A stretch of 64,000 nt of DNA from JALHOM01 sp964615775 (GTDB lineage Bacteria > Patescibacteriota > Saccharimonadia > Saccharimonadales > 2-12-FULL-41-12): contig CAZTQB010000001.1 of the NCBI GenBank assembly GCA_964615775.1, positions 1 to 64,000 of the forward strand, written 5' to 3'. Below are positions 30,568-39,887 of this stretch, piece after piece (the stretch's first letter is position 1; the number at the start of each line of letters is the position of its first letter). Made by a program: the position numbers and the translations under genes. The notes under the pieces are model-generated. The model saw only the letters and a program-made list of their open reading frames with translations, searched no databases and was not told where the DNA came from.

Positions 30568-31578
30568 ATGAGAACAAGGGTGGCAATAAACGGATTCGGT
30601 CGGATTGGACGAATTGCCTTTAGGATTGCGTCGAGCAGAAAAGATATAGAGGTGGTGGGTATCAATGACCTTACCGATACTCGAACTTTGTCGCACTTGC
30701 TTAAATATGACAGTAATTATGGTGCTTTTGACGCCGAAGTTGGCTTTGATGAAAAAAATATTATTGTAAGTGGCCAAAAGATTCCGATTTTTGCCGAGAA
30801 AGACCCTAGCTTATTGCCTTGGAAAGACCTAGATGTTGATGTTGTGATAGAGTCGACTGGTAGGTTTACCGATTTTGAAGGTTCGTCTCAACATCTAAAA
30901 GCCGGAGCTAAGAAAGTAGTTATCAGTGGACCAAGCAAAAGTCCAGAAGTAAAGACTATCGTAATTGGAGCTAACGAAGACGAGCTAAAGAATGCTGGCG
31001 ATGTCATTAGTAATGCTAGCTGTACGACTAACTCGGTAGCCGCTGTAATGGATATAATGGACCGGACTTTTGGGGTTGAGAAAGCTATGCTGACTACTGT
31101 TCATAGCTACACGGCAACTCAGGTTTTGCAAGATGGCCCAAGTAAAGATTTGCGTGAGGCACGTGGAGCTGCTCAAAATATTGTACCAACTACAACAGGT
31201 GCGGCAATTGCTGTAGCTTTGACCGTTCCAAGTGTAAAGGGTAAATTTGATGGTTTAAGTATACGCGTACCGACTCCTGTTGTGTCACTAAGCGACTTAA
31301 CTTATGTATTGAAAAGTGATGTAACCAAAGAAGTAGTCAACGAGACTTTGCAAAAAGCCTGCAAAGATCCATATTATCAGGGTATATTGGAGTATTCGGA
31401 ATTGCCACTTGTAAGTAAAGACTATATTGGTAATAGCCACTCAGGCATAATTGACTCGCTACTAACTAACGTGGTTGGTGGGAATATGGTAAAAGTAGTT
31501 GTGTGGTATGACAATGAGTGGGGATATTCCAACCGTTTGGTTGAGCTTGTGGCTGATGTCGGCAAGCTAACTAAGTAG
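30568..31578 (+). CDS. gap: glyceraldehyde-3-phosphate dehydrogenase
   Basis: 336 residues, full length. Rossmann motif INGFGRIGRIAFR at the start, catalytic cysteine in SNASCTTNSVAAV (near 153) and histidine in HSYTATQ. It catalyses the oxidative phosphorylation of glyceraldehyde-3-phosphate in glycolysis. AGGAG precedes the ATG. It opens a carbon-metabolism cluster gap-rpiB-rpe-tktN-tktC-fba. Confidence 0.95.
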   Translation: MRTRVAINGFGRIGRIAFRIASSRKDIEVVGINDLTDTRTLSHLLKYDSNYGAFDAEVGFDEKNIIVSGQKIPIFAEKDPSLLPWKDLDVDVVIESTGRFTDFEGSSQHLKAGAKKVVISGPSKSPEVKTIVIGANEDELKNAGDVISNASCTTNSVAAVMDIMDRTFGVEKAMLTTVHSYTATQVLQDGPSKDLREARGAAQNIVPTTTGAAIAVALTVPSVKGKFDGLSIRVPTPVVSLSDLTYVLKSDVTKEVVNETLQKACKDPYYQGILEYSELPLVSKDYIGNSHSGIIDSLLTNVVGGNMVKVVVWYDNEWGYSNRLVELVADVGKLTK

Positions 31579-31597
31579 AGACTAAAAGGTAAAAGCA

Positions 31598-32041
31598 ATG
31601 AAGATTTATATTGGTGCAGATCACAACGGATTTGGTTTAAAAAAACGACTTTTTGATTACCTGAAACGAGCTGGGTATAGCGTAGAGGATGTTGGTGATG
31701 ATTGTTTTGATCCTGATGACGATTTTCCGGTTTATTCGGCTAGAGTTGCTACATCTGTTCTAGGCTCTGAAGATCCTGAGCCACGTGGAATATTGCTTTG
31801 TGGCAGTGGCCAAGGTGTCTGTATGGCTGTGAATCGCTTCAAAGGGATTCGTGGGAGCTTGTGTTGGGATCAAAACTCTGCACGTGAGGCTCGTAATGAC
31901 GACGACGCTAATGTGCTTTGTTTGCCAGCTAAATATATAAAGAGTGACCAAGCAGACATAATAATTGAAACTTGGCTTAATACTAAATTTGCTGCTGCAC
32001 CAAGATTTATTCGTCGCATAAAAGAAATGGATAATCTTTGA
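31598..32041 (+). CDS. rpiB: ribose-5-phosphate isomerase B
   Basis: 147 residues. The N-terminus (IYIGADHNGFGLKKRL) and the catalytic loop CGSGQGVCMAVNRFKGIRG are those of RpiB, with the cysteine base in place. It interconverts ribose-5-phosphate and ribulose-5-phosphate. It lies between gap and an epimerase, with no gap to the latter. Confidence 0.93.
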   Translation: MKIYIGADHNGFGLKKRLFDYLKRAGYSVEDVGDDCFDPDDDFPVYSARVATSVLGSEDPEPRGILLCGSGQGVCMAVNRFKGIRGSLCWDQNSAREARNDDDANVLCLPAKYIKSDQADIIIETWLNTKFAAAPRFIRRIKEMDNL

Positions 32042-32671
32042 ATGGCTGAAATAGTGCCAGCTATTTTAGCAAACAACGTAGCAGAATATGCACGGCAAAT
32101 GGAAGCAGTTGCTAAGTTTGCAAGTCGTATTCAGATAGATTTGATGGATGGTGTGTTTGCCAAAAGTATTTCGGTTGGAGTAGATGATGTATGGTGGCCG
32201 CATAGCATTAGGGCAGATATTCATCTGATGTATCAAGACCCGTTTGATTATTTAGAACAATTGATTCGCTTGCAGCCAAGTTTGGTGATTATTCATGTTG
32301 AAACCATGATTCATCATATGCACTTTGCTGCTTGCCTACACAAAGAAGGCATAAAAGCTGGTCTGGCGGTTTTGCCCCAAACGCCGATTGCTAATGTTGA
32401 GCAGATTTTGCATAGTTTTGACCATTTATTGATTTTTAGCGGTAACTTAGGTCACTTTGGTGGCCAGGCTGATTTAAGTTTGCTTGATAAAGCTCGTGAA
32501 GCAAGGCTGCATTATCCAGGTTTGGAGATAAGCTGGGATGGTGGCGTTAATTTTGATAATGCTAAACAGATTGCCGATGGTGGAATAGATGTTCTGGCTG
32601 CTGGTGGAGCTATCCAAAAGTCAGAAAATCCTGCTCAAGCCTATTTAGAACTCCAATCACAGATGGTATAA
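32042..32671 (+). CDS. rpe: ribulose-phosphate 3-epimerase-like protein
   Basis: 209 residues starting directly after the rpiB stop. The TIM-barrel pattern of Rpe is present (IQIDLMDGVFAKS with the MDG metal loop; ISWDGGVNFDNA; AAGGAIQKS). The first metal histidine of classical Rpe (HxDVMDG) is replaced by Q-I-D here, so the enzyme is divergent. The neighbours (rpiB, transketolase) support the epimerase role. Confidence 0.8.
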   Translation: MAEIVPAILANNVAEYARQMEAVAKFASRIQIDLMDGVFAKSISVGVDDVWWPHSIRADIHLMYQDPFDYLEQLIRLQPSLVIIHVETMIHHMHFAACLHKEGIKAGLAVLPQTPIANVEQILHSFDHLLIFSGNLGHFGGQADLSLLDKAREARLHYPGLEISWDGGVNFDNAKQIADGGIDVLAAGGAIQKSENPAQAYLELQSQMV

Positions 32672-32683
32672 TTCATAAGCATA

Positions 32684-33538
32684 ATGAGTCAACATACGAT
32701 TGAACAACTTGAACTGAAAGCTAATGAAATCCGCAAAGATATTATTCGTATGCTGGAAGAAGCTGGCAGTGGGCATAGTGCTGGGCCGCTAGGGTTGGCC
32801 GACATTTTTACGGCATTGTATTTTGATGTTGCCAATATTGATCCCAAAAATCCGGATAAAACCGACAGAGACATGATTCTGCTAAGTAATGGTCACTGTG
32901 TACCAGTACAGTATGCGACCATGGCTAACAGGGGTTATTTTGACAAAAAAGAGCTTCTAACTTTGCGTAAATGGGGCAGTAGACTGCAAGGTCACCCTGA
33001 GCGAACTCGTTTGCCAGGGCTGGAAACGACATCTGGACCACTTGGTTCTGGACTGAGTCAAGCTTGCGGAATGGCTTTGGCGATGCGAATGAATAATCAG
33101 CCACATAGAATGATTTATACAGTTATGGGCGACGGAGAGCTAAACGAAGGTAATATCTGGGAAGCTGTTATGCTAGCCGGCAAATATCGTTTAGGAAATA
33201 TTGTTGGTATAGTCGACAGAAACGATATCCAAATTGATGGCCCAACCGAAGAGGTAATGCCGTTAGAAAATTTGCGAGCCAAGTGGGAGGCATTTAACTG
33301 GCACGTTTTAGAGGTCGACGGCAACAATATCGCAAATTTTATCGATGCCTGTGCCTTGGCTCGAGCTATCGTAAATAAGCCTGTTGTGATTATTGCCCAG
33401 ACTATACCAGGTAAAGGTGTTGACTATATGGAATTTGACTATAAGTGGCATGGTAAACCACCAAACCGTGAAGAGGCTAAAATTGCTCTACGCGAACTTC
33501 GTACTTTAGGCGGTAAGATTAGGAGCGAGCATGAATAG
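32684..33538 (+). CDS. tktA: transketolase, N-terminal (TPP-binding) subunit
   Basis: 284 residues. It holds the thiamine-diphosphate part: SGHSAGPLG, LSNGHCVPVQY, TSGPLGSGLSQACG and MGDGELNEGNIWEA. In most bacteria this is fused to the part encoded by the next gene; here it is separate, as in archaea and some minimal bacteria. The two frames overlap by 8 nt, so both halves are made together. Confidence 0.92.
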   Translation: MSQHTIEQLELKANEIRKDIIRMLEEAGSGHSAGPLGLADIFTALYFDVANIDPKNPDKTDRDMILLSNGHCVPVQYATMANRGYFDKKELLTLRKWGSRLQGHPERTRLPGLETTSGPLGSGLSQACGMALAMRMNNQPHRMIYTVMGDGELNEGNIWEAVMLAGKYRLGNIVGIVDRNDIQIDGPTEEVMPLENLRAKWEAFNWHVLEVDGNNIANFIDACALARAIVNKPVVIIAQTIPGKGVDYMEFDYKWHGKPPNREEAKIALRELRTLGGKIRSEHE

Positions 33539-34499
33539 TCATTTAGTAAACAATGTTTTGAGTCAAGATATCAAAAAGGAACCGATTCGAAAGGGCTTCG
33601 GCGTAGGGTTGGTTAAGGCTGGTGAGATAGACAATAATGTAGTGGCGGCTTGTGCCGATCTGACCGAGAGTATCCAGATGCATTTATTTAGGGATAAATT
33701 TCCGGAACGGTTCGTTGAAATTGGTGTGGCTGAGCAAAATTTGGTGACAGTTGGCTCTGGTATGGCGGCTATGGGCAAGATTCCATTTGTAGCTAGCTAT
33801 GCGGCTTTTTGCCCAGGGCGTTGCTGGGAGCAAATAAGAACTACGATCGCCTTAAATGACCAAGCGGTTATCATCGTTGGTGGGCATGCTGGGCTACTAA
33901 CTGGTCCAGATGGGGCAACTCACCAGATGCTTGAAGATATTGCAATCATGAGGGCTATGCCTAATATGGTAGTTGTGGTACCAGCTGACAGTGTTGAGGC
34001 CGAGAAAGCTACGATGGCACTTGCAAAGCTTGGAAAGCCAGCTTATCTAAGAATGGCTCGTGATGCGACACCTGTATTTACTACCGAAGAAACGCCGTTT
34101 GAGATTGGTAAAGCTTATGTGGTTAGAGAGGGCAGTGATGTATCTATAATCGCTACTGGTACAATGACTTATGAATCACTTGCTGCCGCCGAAAAATTAG
34201 CCAAAGATGGTATAAATGCCGAAGTCATACACGTGCCGACAGTTAAGCCATTAGATGAAGAAACGATTTTAAAAAGCGTCAAAAAAACTGGGCTAGTTTT
34301 AAGTGTTGAGGAGGCTCAGATGAAGGGCGGCTTGGGTGGTGCTATAGCTGAGCTTTTGAGTGAAAAAATGCCAACTAAATTAGTAAGAATGGGTGTAGAT
34401 GATAAGTACGGTCAATCTGGTGAGCCGCACGAACTACTAGAACATTATGGTCTTACTGCTAAGCATATAACTTTTAAAGTTCACCAGCTAATAACATAA
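33531..34499 (+). CDS. tktB: transketolase, C-terminal (pyrimidine-binding) subunit
   Basis: 322 residues. It contains the pyrimidine-binding domain (VEIGVAEQNLVTVGSGMAA, GGHAGLLTGPDGATHQ) and the C-terminal transketolase domain (VLSVEEAQMKGGLGGAIAE). Together with the preceding N-terminal subunit it forms a full transketolase for the non-oxidative pentose-phosphate pathway. Its start lies inside the preceding gene. Confidence 0.92.
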   Translation: MNSHLVNNVLSQDIKKEPIRKGFGVGLVKAGEIDNNVVAACADLTESIQMHLFRDKFPERFVEIGVAEQNLVTVGSGMAAMGKIPFVASYAAFCPGRCWEQIRTTIALNDQAVIIVGGHAGLLTGPDGATHQMLEDIAIMRAMPNMVVVVPADSVEAEKATMALAKLGKPAYLRMARDATPVFTTEETPFEIGKAYVVREGSDVSIIATGTMTYESLAAAEKLAKDGINAEVIHVPTVKPLDEETILKSVKKTGLVLSVEEAQMKGGLGGAIAELLSEKMPTKLVRMGVDDKYGQSGEPHELLEHYGLTAKHITFKVHQLIT

Positions 34500-34578
34500 A
34501 TAATCGATAAAAACATTTTTTGTAATAAGCAATATATAATATTATTAAGTTAAGATTTAACGAAAGGGTGAGGTTAAA

Positions 34579-35490
34579 ATGTCATTAACATTAAGGCAAA
34601 TTAGACAAAATACAGATGAAGCACGTGCTTTGATGGCAAAGGCTAGAGCTGAGAATTTTGCGGTTGGTGCATTTAATTTGGATAACCAAGATATTTTGAA
34701 GGCTGTAGTACGAGCGGCGATTGCCAAAAATTCACCTGTACTAGTAGAAGTCAGCAAAGGCGAAGTCGATGCCCTAGGTTTAGACAATATAAGAGATATG
34801 GTCGATAATTACAAACAAGAGTTTGGTTTGCAAATTTTTGTTAATCTGGACCATAGTCCGTCGGTAGCAGACGCCATCGAAGGTATTGAGGCTGGCTTTG
34901 AATTTATACACATTGATATTTCTCAGGCTCGCAAAGATGCTTCCCAAGAAGAGATAATTGCCGATACGAAGCAAGTAGTGGAATACGCAAAACTAACAGG
35001 AGCATTAGTAGAAAGCGAGCCGCATTATTTTGGCGGTAGCTCCAACTTGCATACTGAAGCAATAAACTACGATGAAATAAAAAAGACATTTTCAACTCCA
35101 GATGGAGCTAGAGAATTTGTAGAGGCAACAGGTATCGATACCTTTGCTGCAGCGATTGGTAACCTACATGGTAAATATCCAGTTCCTAAAGTGCTAGATT
35201 TGGACTTATTAACTCAAATTCGCCAAGCAATTGATTGTAACATTAGTCTTCATGGTGGGTCTGGTACGCCTGAACACTACTTTCAGCAAGCTGCCAAGAT
35301 CGGCGTTAGCAAGGTAAATATTAATTCTGACATGCGAGTTGCTTACCGAGAAACTTTAGAAAAGGTCTTAAGTCAAAATCCCGATGAGTTTGCGGTAGTC
35401 AAGCTAATGGACGAAGTAATCTCGGCCGTGCAAGCTGTAGTCGAGGAAAAAATTGATAGTTTTGGCTCATCTGGTAAAACCAGCAGCTAA
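34579..35490 (+). CDS. fba: class II fructose-bisphosphate aldolase
   Basis: 303 residues. Zinc ligands and catalytic features of class II aldolases are visible: NLDHSPSVADAIEGIE (His-Asp area), GNLHGKYP, and LHGGSGTPEHYF, with KVNINSDMRVAY close to the phosphate-binding end. It splits or forms fructose-1,6-bisphosphate and ends the carbon cluster. The stop interlocks with that of the convergent CYTH gene (4-bp overlap). Confidence 0.88.
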   Translation: MSLTLRQIRQNTDEARALMAKARAENFAVGAFNLDNQDILKAVVRAAIAKNSPVLVEVSKGEVDALGLDNIRDMVDNYKQEFGLQIFVNLDHSPSVADAIEGIEAGFEFIHIDISQARKDASQEEIIADTKQVVEYAKLTGALVESEPHYFGGSSNLHTEAINYDEIKKTFSTPDGAREFVEATGIDTFAAAIGNLHGKYPVPKVLDLDLLTQIRQAIDCNISLHGGSGTPEHYFQQAAKIGVSKVNINSDMRVAYRETLEKVLSQNPDEFAVVKLMDEVISAVQAVVEEKIDSFGSSGKTSS

Positions 35491-36020
35491 AAAGTTAGTG
35501 GGTTAAGTTTATCAAGGTCTAGATCGTACATCTTATAGACTTCTTTCGTGGGCAAGCTAGTTGTTCTTTGCTTGTCCAAGCCTAACTTTTTAAGCATTGT
35601 TTTAACCAGTTCTTCATTATCTCCTTCAATCTCTAGATACGGTGGGATTTGTGGCCAGCTGTCAATTGAGATTTCTAGACCATCAAGCTCAAATAGTAAA
35701 CGATTGTTTTCTTGATAAGATACTTGCTTAAGCCCACTCTGCAGAAGAATTTGTCTAGTGGTATTTAGGTCATTAACAGTAGTTTCGTATTCTTCGGTAC
35801 CATCAATACTGTCAGATTTGTTAATTTTTAAGGTAAGGGTAGTTTTTTGCCCGTCTGTTCTTAATCTGATCCATTTATTCTTGGTTGGTGGGTTTACATC
35901 AAAGATATAACGCTTAAATTTTTGTTCACCAATCTTTTGGCCACCTAAACGTAAGATGTCTTGCTCGACAGAGGTTGTGTCGATGTCTAAAACTTTTATC
36001 TCATACTCAACATTGTTCAT
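35487..36020 (-). CDS. CYTH-domain protein (triphosphate tunnel fold)
   Basis: 177 residues. The ExExK motif (NVEYEIKVLD) and alternating basic and acidic strand motifs (WIRLRTDGQKTTLTLK; YLEIEGD) are those of the CYTH superfamily, which includes class IV adenylate cyclases and thiamine triphosphatases. The actual substrate cannot be told. It is the last gene of a minus-strand block that starts with a Gre-like factor. Confidence 0.85.
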   Translation of the reverse strand: MNNVEYEIKVLDIDTTSVEQDILRLGGQKIGEQKFKRYIFDVNPPTKNKWIRLRTDGQKTTLTLKINKSDSIDGTEEYETTVNDLNTTRQILLQSGLKQVSYQENNRLLFELDGLEISIDSWPQIPPYLEIEGDNEELVKTMLKKLGLDKQRTTSLPTKEVYKMYDLDLDKLNPLTF

Positions 36021-36026
36021 AACTAT

Positions 36027-37532
36027 CTAGTATACTCTACTTTTGACACTAGTATAACCAAAATTATTTCTCATCCACATTAATCTTGCTGGCGGTATCT
36101 GAGTTGTGCTTACATCGCAATTGTCAATGTCTTGAATTTTTATATTTAATGTATGAGATATGCTCTTAGGATCTTTATTTATTGTAGAAAAAAAGTCTTC
36201 GAGGATAATGTGGAACCTAAACAAAGTATCGCGGTGTTTATTTGAGCTGTCGTTTAGTTCATGATGTGCCTCAATAAATAATGACAAAAAATCTGGGTCA
36301 AATGGGTCAAGCTCTCTATAGATACGGTTACATTTGTCTCTCTGTTTAATTTTTCCATGTTTTCTTCGTTGCTCATCTAACTCAACTATATAATTACTAA
36401 ATACAAAACCCAGGCTTTGCCATTCTCTTGATAGTGGAGGAGTTTGCATTAATTTTCGGTACGCTCTTAGATGTCTAGGTTCTGTTAAAAGACCATCCTT
36501 AAAGTATTGATCCATTTTATTTCTTAAATCATCGGCTGAAACCAATGGTTGAAAGCCTTTCTCTACGGTTTGTAGATACCTAACTCCATAAGCTATACTT
36601 GCCATCGCTTCGCCTTCTCTTGAGAACATATCATTGAGATGAGGATTGCCAATAGAATTAAACAAGTCCCTATAATCATTCAAAAAGCCTTTTTGCTGTA
36701 ATAAATAATACATCCATGCATGATCAATTGTGTCATGAATGGCAAGTGCGATTTTTGAGCCTTCAAAACCAACAATTCTCAAGACTTTTTGGTTTTTAAT
36801 TATTTCAGTTATAGGTATTGCTCCTGTGCTAGCCTCTTTCGCAGCTTGACATAGTATGTCTACTGACTTAGGATCTAGTGAAAGTTCAATGCCCCTACTA
36901 AGAACATTCTCCAAACTTCTGTCAGTCTCCATTCCAGAAAATTGATTTCTATCTACTCGAGCAAATGTTCCAGGTACCTCAGGGTCTCCGATAAATCGTT
37001 GCATAACATTTTCATCTCTTTCATATTTAGTATCATCCAAGTGTTGATGAAGACCAGAATGAAGTTCTCTGAACTCTGACTCATTGATTAATAAAGCAAG
37101 TTCTTGCTGAGTTGTGTGTGGAACAATTTTTTTCAGTTCCCTAAACCCTGTTTCTGGATCTTGCTCTAAAAATATTGGCAGCACTCTGTGTAAGAACTGG
37201 TTGCCAATATGTTGAATGGAATGCATTGGGTTGGTTAGGGACGCCAAGGCACGATCTTTTGCCGAAGCATGAGTCTTTTGATACCAATCAACTATATATT
37301 CAGTAGCATAGTACCTCTCTTCTAGTGTAAGAACACTCTCAGGGGTATCTACTTGCCGTTCATAAGTAACTGCCCTCCTATTTGGATTATATGAAGAAGA
37401 TCCTTGAATACATAACACCATTCCACCTAGGTATTCAGGAACGCTCGAATTAGTTAAACCTCCTTCTGTTTCAGGTATTTCTTGGTGAAGAATCTCTCCT
37501 CGATTACTTTCGGGTTTAGTACTACTACTCAT
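36027..37532 (-). CDS. conserved-looking protein of unknown function, 501 residues
   Basis: No membrane segment and no recognisable motif. It is rich in helices and has a striking HDTIDHAWMYYLLQQKGFL segment (near 265) and a REGEAMASIAYGVRYL segment (near 310), with many charged residues throughout. The composition is normal for a host gene. It stands 6 nt from the P-loop kinase gene and from the CYTH gene, so it belongs to one operon. No function is assigned. Confidence 0.65.
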   Translation of the reverse strand: MSSSTKPESNRGEILHQEIPETEGGLTNSSVPEYLGGMVLCIQGSSSYNPNRRAVTYERQVDTPESVLTLEERYYATEYIVDWYQKTHASAKDRALASLTNPMHSIQHIGNQFLHRVLPIFLEQDPETGFRELKKIVPHTTQQELALLINESEFRELHSGLHQHLDDTKYERDENVMQRFIGDPEVPGTFARVDRNQFSGMETDRSLENVLSRGIELSLDPKSVDILCQAAKEASTGAIPITEIIKNQKVLRIVGFEGSKIALAIHDTIDHAWMYYLLQQKGFLNDYRDLFNSIGNPHLNDMFSREGEAMASIAYGVRYLQTVEKGFQPLVSADDLRNKMDQYFKDGLLTEPRHLRAYRKLMQTPPLSREWQSLGFVFSNYIVELDEQRRKHGKIKQRDKCNRIYRELDPFDPDFLSLFIEAHHELNDSSNKHRDTLFRFHIILEDFFSTINKDPKSISHTLNIKIQDIDNCDVSTTQIPPARLMWMRNNFGYTSVKSRVY

Positions 37533-37537
37533 AATTA

Positions 37538-38095
37538 TTAATAGTCTATTCTTTTTACATATCCATATATTTTTAATTTCAGTTCATCTAATGTGCCAGA
37601 GTTCTCAATAATTACATCTGCGGCATTTTTTATTTTGCTTACATTAGCTTCATTCGGTTCATGTCCAGAATTTTCACGCTCTATAGCAGAATTTAATTCA
37701 GATAGGCTAATCTCATCACGGTCCGAATCCTGTCGGTTTTTTATTCTCTTAAAAGATAAGTCATTGGGGAGTATATAAATAATTTTTCCACCCAAGGACT
37801 TTATGTGTTTAGCTTCTTCGATGCAGTATATTCCAGAAATAACCACTTTTTTGTAGTCTGATACTTTTTTTAGAGCCGTTTCTACTAGGAAGTTGTTTCC
37901 AAAATTGGACCTTAAGTTGTTTGCAGTATCCAATTGTAATTTCCGGCTAGCCTTTAGTCCACATGCAGATATAAATAATCTAAGAGTGTCGCTCACAGAA
38001 ATGTGCTTATAACCAAACTCTTTAACTATTAAATCGGATACTGTATCTTTACCTGAGCCAGCTTGGCCAGCAACTCCAATTATCATTTTTCTCAT
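37538..38095 (-). CDS. P-loop nucleotide kinase-like protein
   Basis: 185 residues. Walker A is GVAGQAGSGKDTVSD (residues 7-21), with a lid-like RIKNRQDSDRDEISL and a C-terminal VIIENSGTLDELK that is typical of dephospho-CoA kinase and related small kinases. The substrate is not certain. The start overlaps the stop of the Gre-like gene as ATGA, so translation is coupled. Confidence 0.75.
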   Translation of the reverse strand: MRKMIIGVAGQAGSGKDTVSDLIVKEFGYKHISVSDTLRLFISACGLKASRKLQLDTANNLRSNFGNNFLVETALKKVSDYKKVVISGIYCIEEAKHIKSLGGKIIYILPNDLSFKRIKNRQDSDRDEISLSELNSAIERENSGHEPNEANVSKIKNAADVIIENSGTLDELKLKIYGYVKRIDY

Positions 38096-38610
38096 AATCC
38101 TGGTCTAAGCGTCTGATCAATGCTTAATACGGTAATATCTCTAAAAGGCATTTTTAATGATGGAACAGTCACTGTCTCGCCGACTGTACTTCCAATTAGT
38201 AACTCTCCCATTGGGGAACTTACAGGTACTGGAGATGGTTTTTGTTTTCTATCATAAATTGGACCGAATCCTACTAAGTATATTTCTCTCTCATCTTTGC
38301 CTTGTAATATTATAGCTGTGCTACCAAGAGTTACACGAAGTTCTGATTCAAGTGGGTAATCTACTATTTCTCTAGTTAGCGTTTGTTTAAGTGAATGTCC
38401 TTCGCTCAATAACCGTCTATGTATATCATCTAGTGAATTAAATGCTCCGTCATGCCAATCGTCGCCAGATTGACCTCTAACTTGAACTCGTTCAGCCAGT
38501 TCACTGGCTTTCTTACCTTCATTGAGATCGATATGTAGTTTTATCAAATCAACCTCATGAGGTAGTAAGACTTCTCGGCTTACTTGCCTTAGGTATTCTT
38601 TATTTGTCAA
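38092..38610 (-). CDS. GreA/GreB-like transcription factor
   Basis: 172 residues. The N-terminal half resembles the Gre coiled coil (SGDDWHDGAFNSLDDIHRRL, in place of the DLSENAEY tip), and the C-terminal half matches the FKBP-like Gre domain (SVSSPMGELLIGSTVGETVTV is close to the canonical VSSPIARALIGK pattern). The acidic tip has D-D-W-H-D, which may keep cleavage activity, though the sequence is divergent. It probably binds the RNA polymerase secondary channel. Confidence 0.7.
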   Translation of the reverse strand: MTNKEYLRQVSREVLLPHEVDLIKLHIDLNEGKKASELAERVQVRGQSGDDWHDGAFNSLDDIHRRLLSEGHSLKQTLTREIVDYPLESELRVTLGSTAIILQGKDEREIYLVGFGPIYDRKQKPSPVPVSSPMGELLIGSTVGETVTVPSLKMPFRDITVLSIDQTLRPGL

Positions 38611-38786
38611 AATATGCTCTTACTTTCTATCTATTATGGATTTTAAGTTTTCAATATTGTGTAAGAGTAAAGTATTCTCAAAAAAATGTCAATAAGATTA
38701 TAAAACATATAAAACTCATACTTGCCTAGACATGTAAACTTGTGGCATTATATAAGCATAAGAAAAATATAAATGGTGGAGGAAAA

Positions 38787-39785
38787 ATGAGCCAAATTGA
38801 TGTTATGTGTGTCGGGGACCTAGTGACTGATGCATTTATTAAGTTGTTTGACGATCAGGCGGAGGTGCAGGATACCGACCGAGGGCCGTTACTGGCAATT
38901 CCATTTGCCACTAAATTACCTTTTGAGTATGCAGAGGTAATAAATGCTGTTGGTAATTCACCAAATGCTGCCGTTAATTTTGCCAGTTTGGGCTTGAATA
39001 CGGCGTTAGTCTCGAATGTTGGCAGCGATACGGCTGGCCGAGATATTATTGCAACTCTTGAAAAGAAAAAAGTAAATACTGAGTTTGTACGAATAAACAG
39101 GGGTAAAGTTAGTAACTATCACTACGTACTTTGGTATAAAGATGAGAGAACGATTTTAATTAAACACGAAGATTATCGGTATGTCTGGCCACGATTTACT
39201 AAACGAGATATTCCCAAGTGGATGTATTTTAGCTCAATAAGCGAAAAAGCACTTGATATGCACGATGAAATCGCAGATTGGTTGGACGATAACCCAGAGA
39301 TTAAGCTGGCCTTTCAGCCTGGAACATTTCAGATGAAGGCTGGAGCAAAACGACTGAAAAGAATATATAAACGCTGCGATATTGTTGCTTGCAACCGCGA
39401 GGAAGCGGTCTTCATTACTGGTGGCAACTACGACGATATGCATGATTTATTTAATAAATTTCACGATATGGGCTGCAAAATTGTAGTGATAAGTGATGGT
39501 CCAAAAGGTAGCTATGCTTCTGACGGCGAAAATCGCTACAAAATGCCACTCTATCCCGACCCCAAACCGCCATTAGAGCGAACTGGTGCCGGTGACGCAT
39601 TTACTTCAACTTTTATCGCCGCCATGATAAAGGGCAATACTATAGACGGAGCATTACAGTGGGCTCCGATAAGCTCAATGAATGTGGTGCAGCACGTTGG
39701 TGCTCAAGCCGGACTTCTTAGCGAGAGAGAATTGGCTAGCTTACTAAGAAAAGCTCCAGATTGGTATAAACCAGAACGAATATAG
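38787..39785 (+). CDS. PfkB family carbohydrate kinase
   Basis: 332 residues from ATG 38787, which has GGAGG 6 nt upstream; the open frame begins 45 nt earlier without a ribosome site. The N-terminal GDLVTDAFIKL and NSPNAAVNFASLGLNTALVS, and the C-terminal RTGAGDAFTSTFIAAM with the catalytic aspartate, are the PfkB signatures. It phosphorylates a sugar or nucleoside, probably ribokinase-like; the exact substrate is open. Confidence 0.88.
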   Translation: MSQIDVMCVGDLVTDAFIKLFDDQAEVQDTDRGPLLAIPFATKLPFEYAEVINAVGNSPNAAVNFASLGLNTALVSNVGSDTAGRDIIATLEKKKVNTEFVRINRGKVSNYHYVLWYKDERTILIKHEDYRYVWPRFTKRDIPKWMYFSSISEKALDMHDEIADWLDDNPEIKLAFQPGTFQMKAGAKRLKRIYKRCDIVACNREEAVFITGGNYDDMHDLFNKFHDMGCKIVVISDGPKGSYASDGENRYKMPLYPDPKPPLERTGAGDAFTSTFIAAMIKGNTIDGALQWAPISSMNVVQHVGAQAGLLSERELASLLRKAPDWYKPERI

Positions 39786-39887
39786 AGTCTTAGATGCAAG
39801 GTACTAGCATGAATTATAAGGAATTTGGGCTAGATGGCGTAAAAGGTGCATTTGGTGTGAATATAATGCATTTTAGAGGATTAAAAT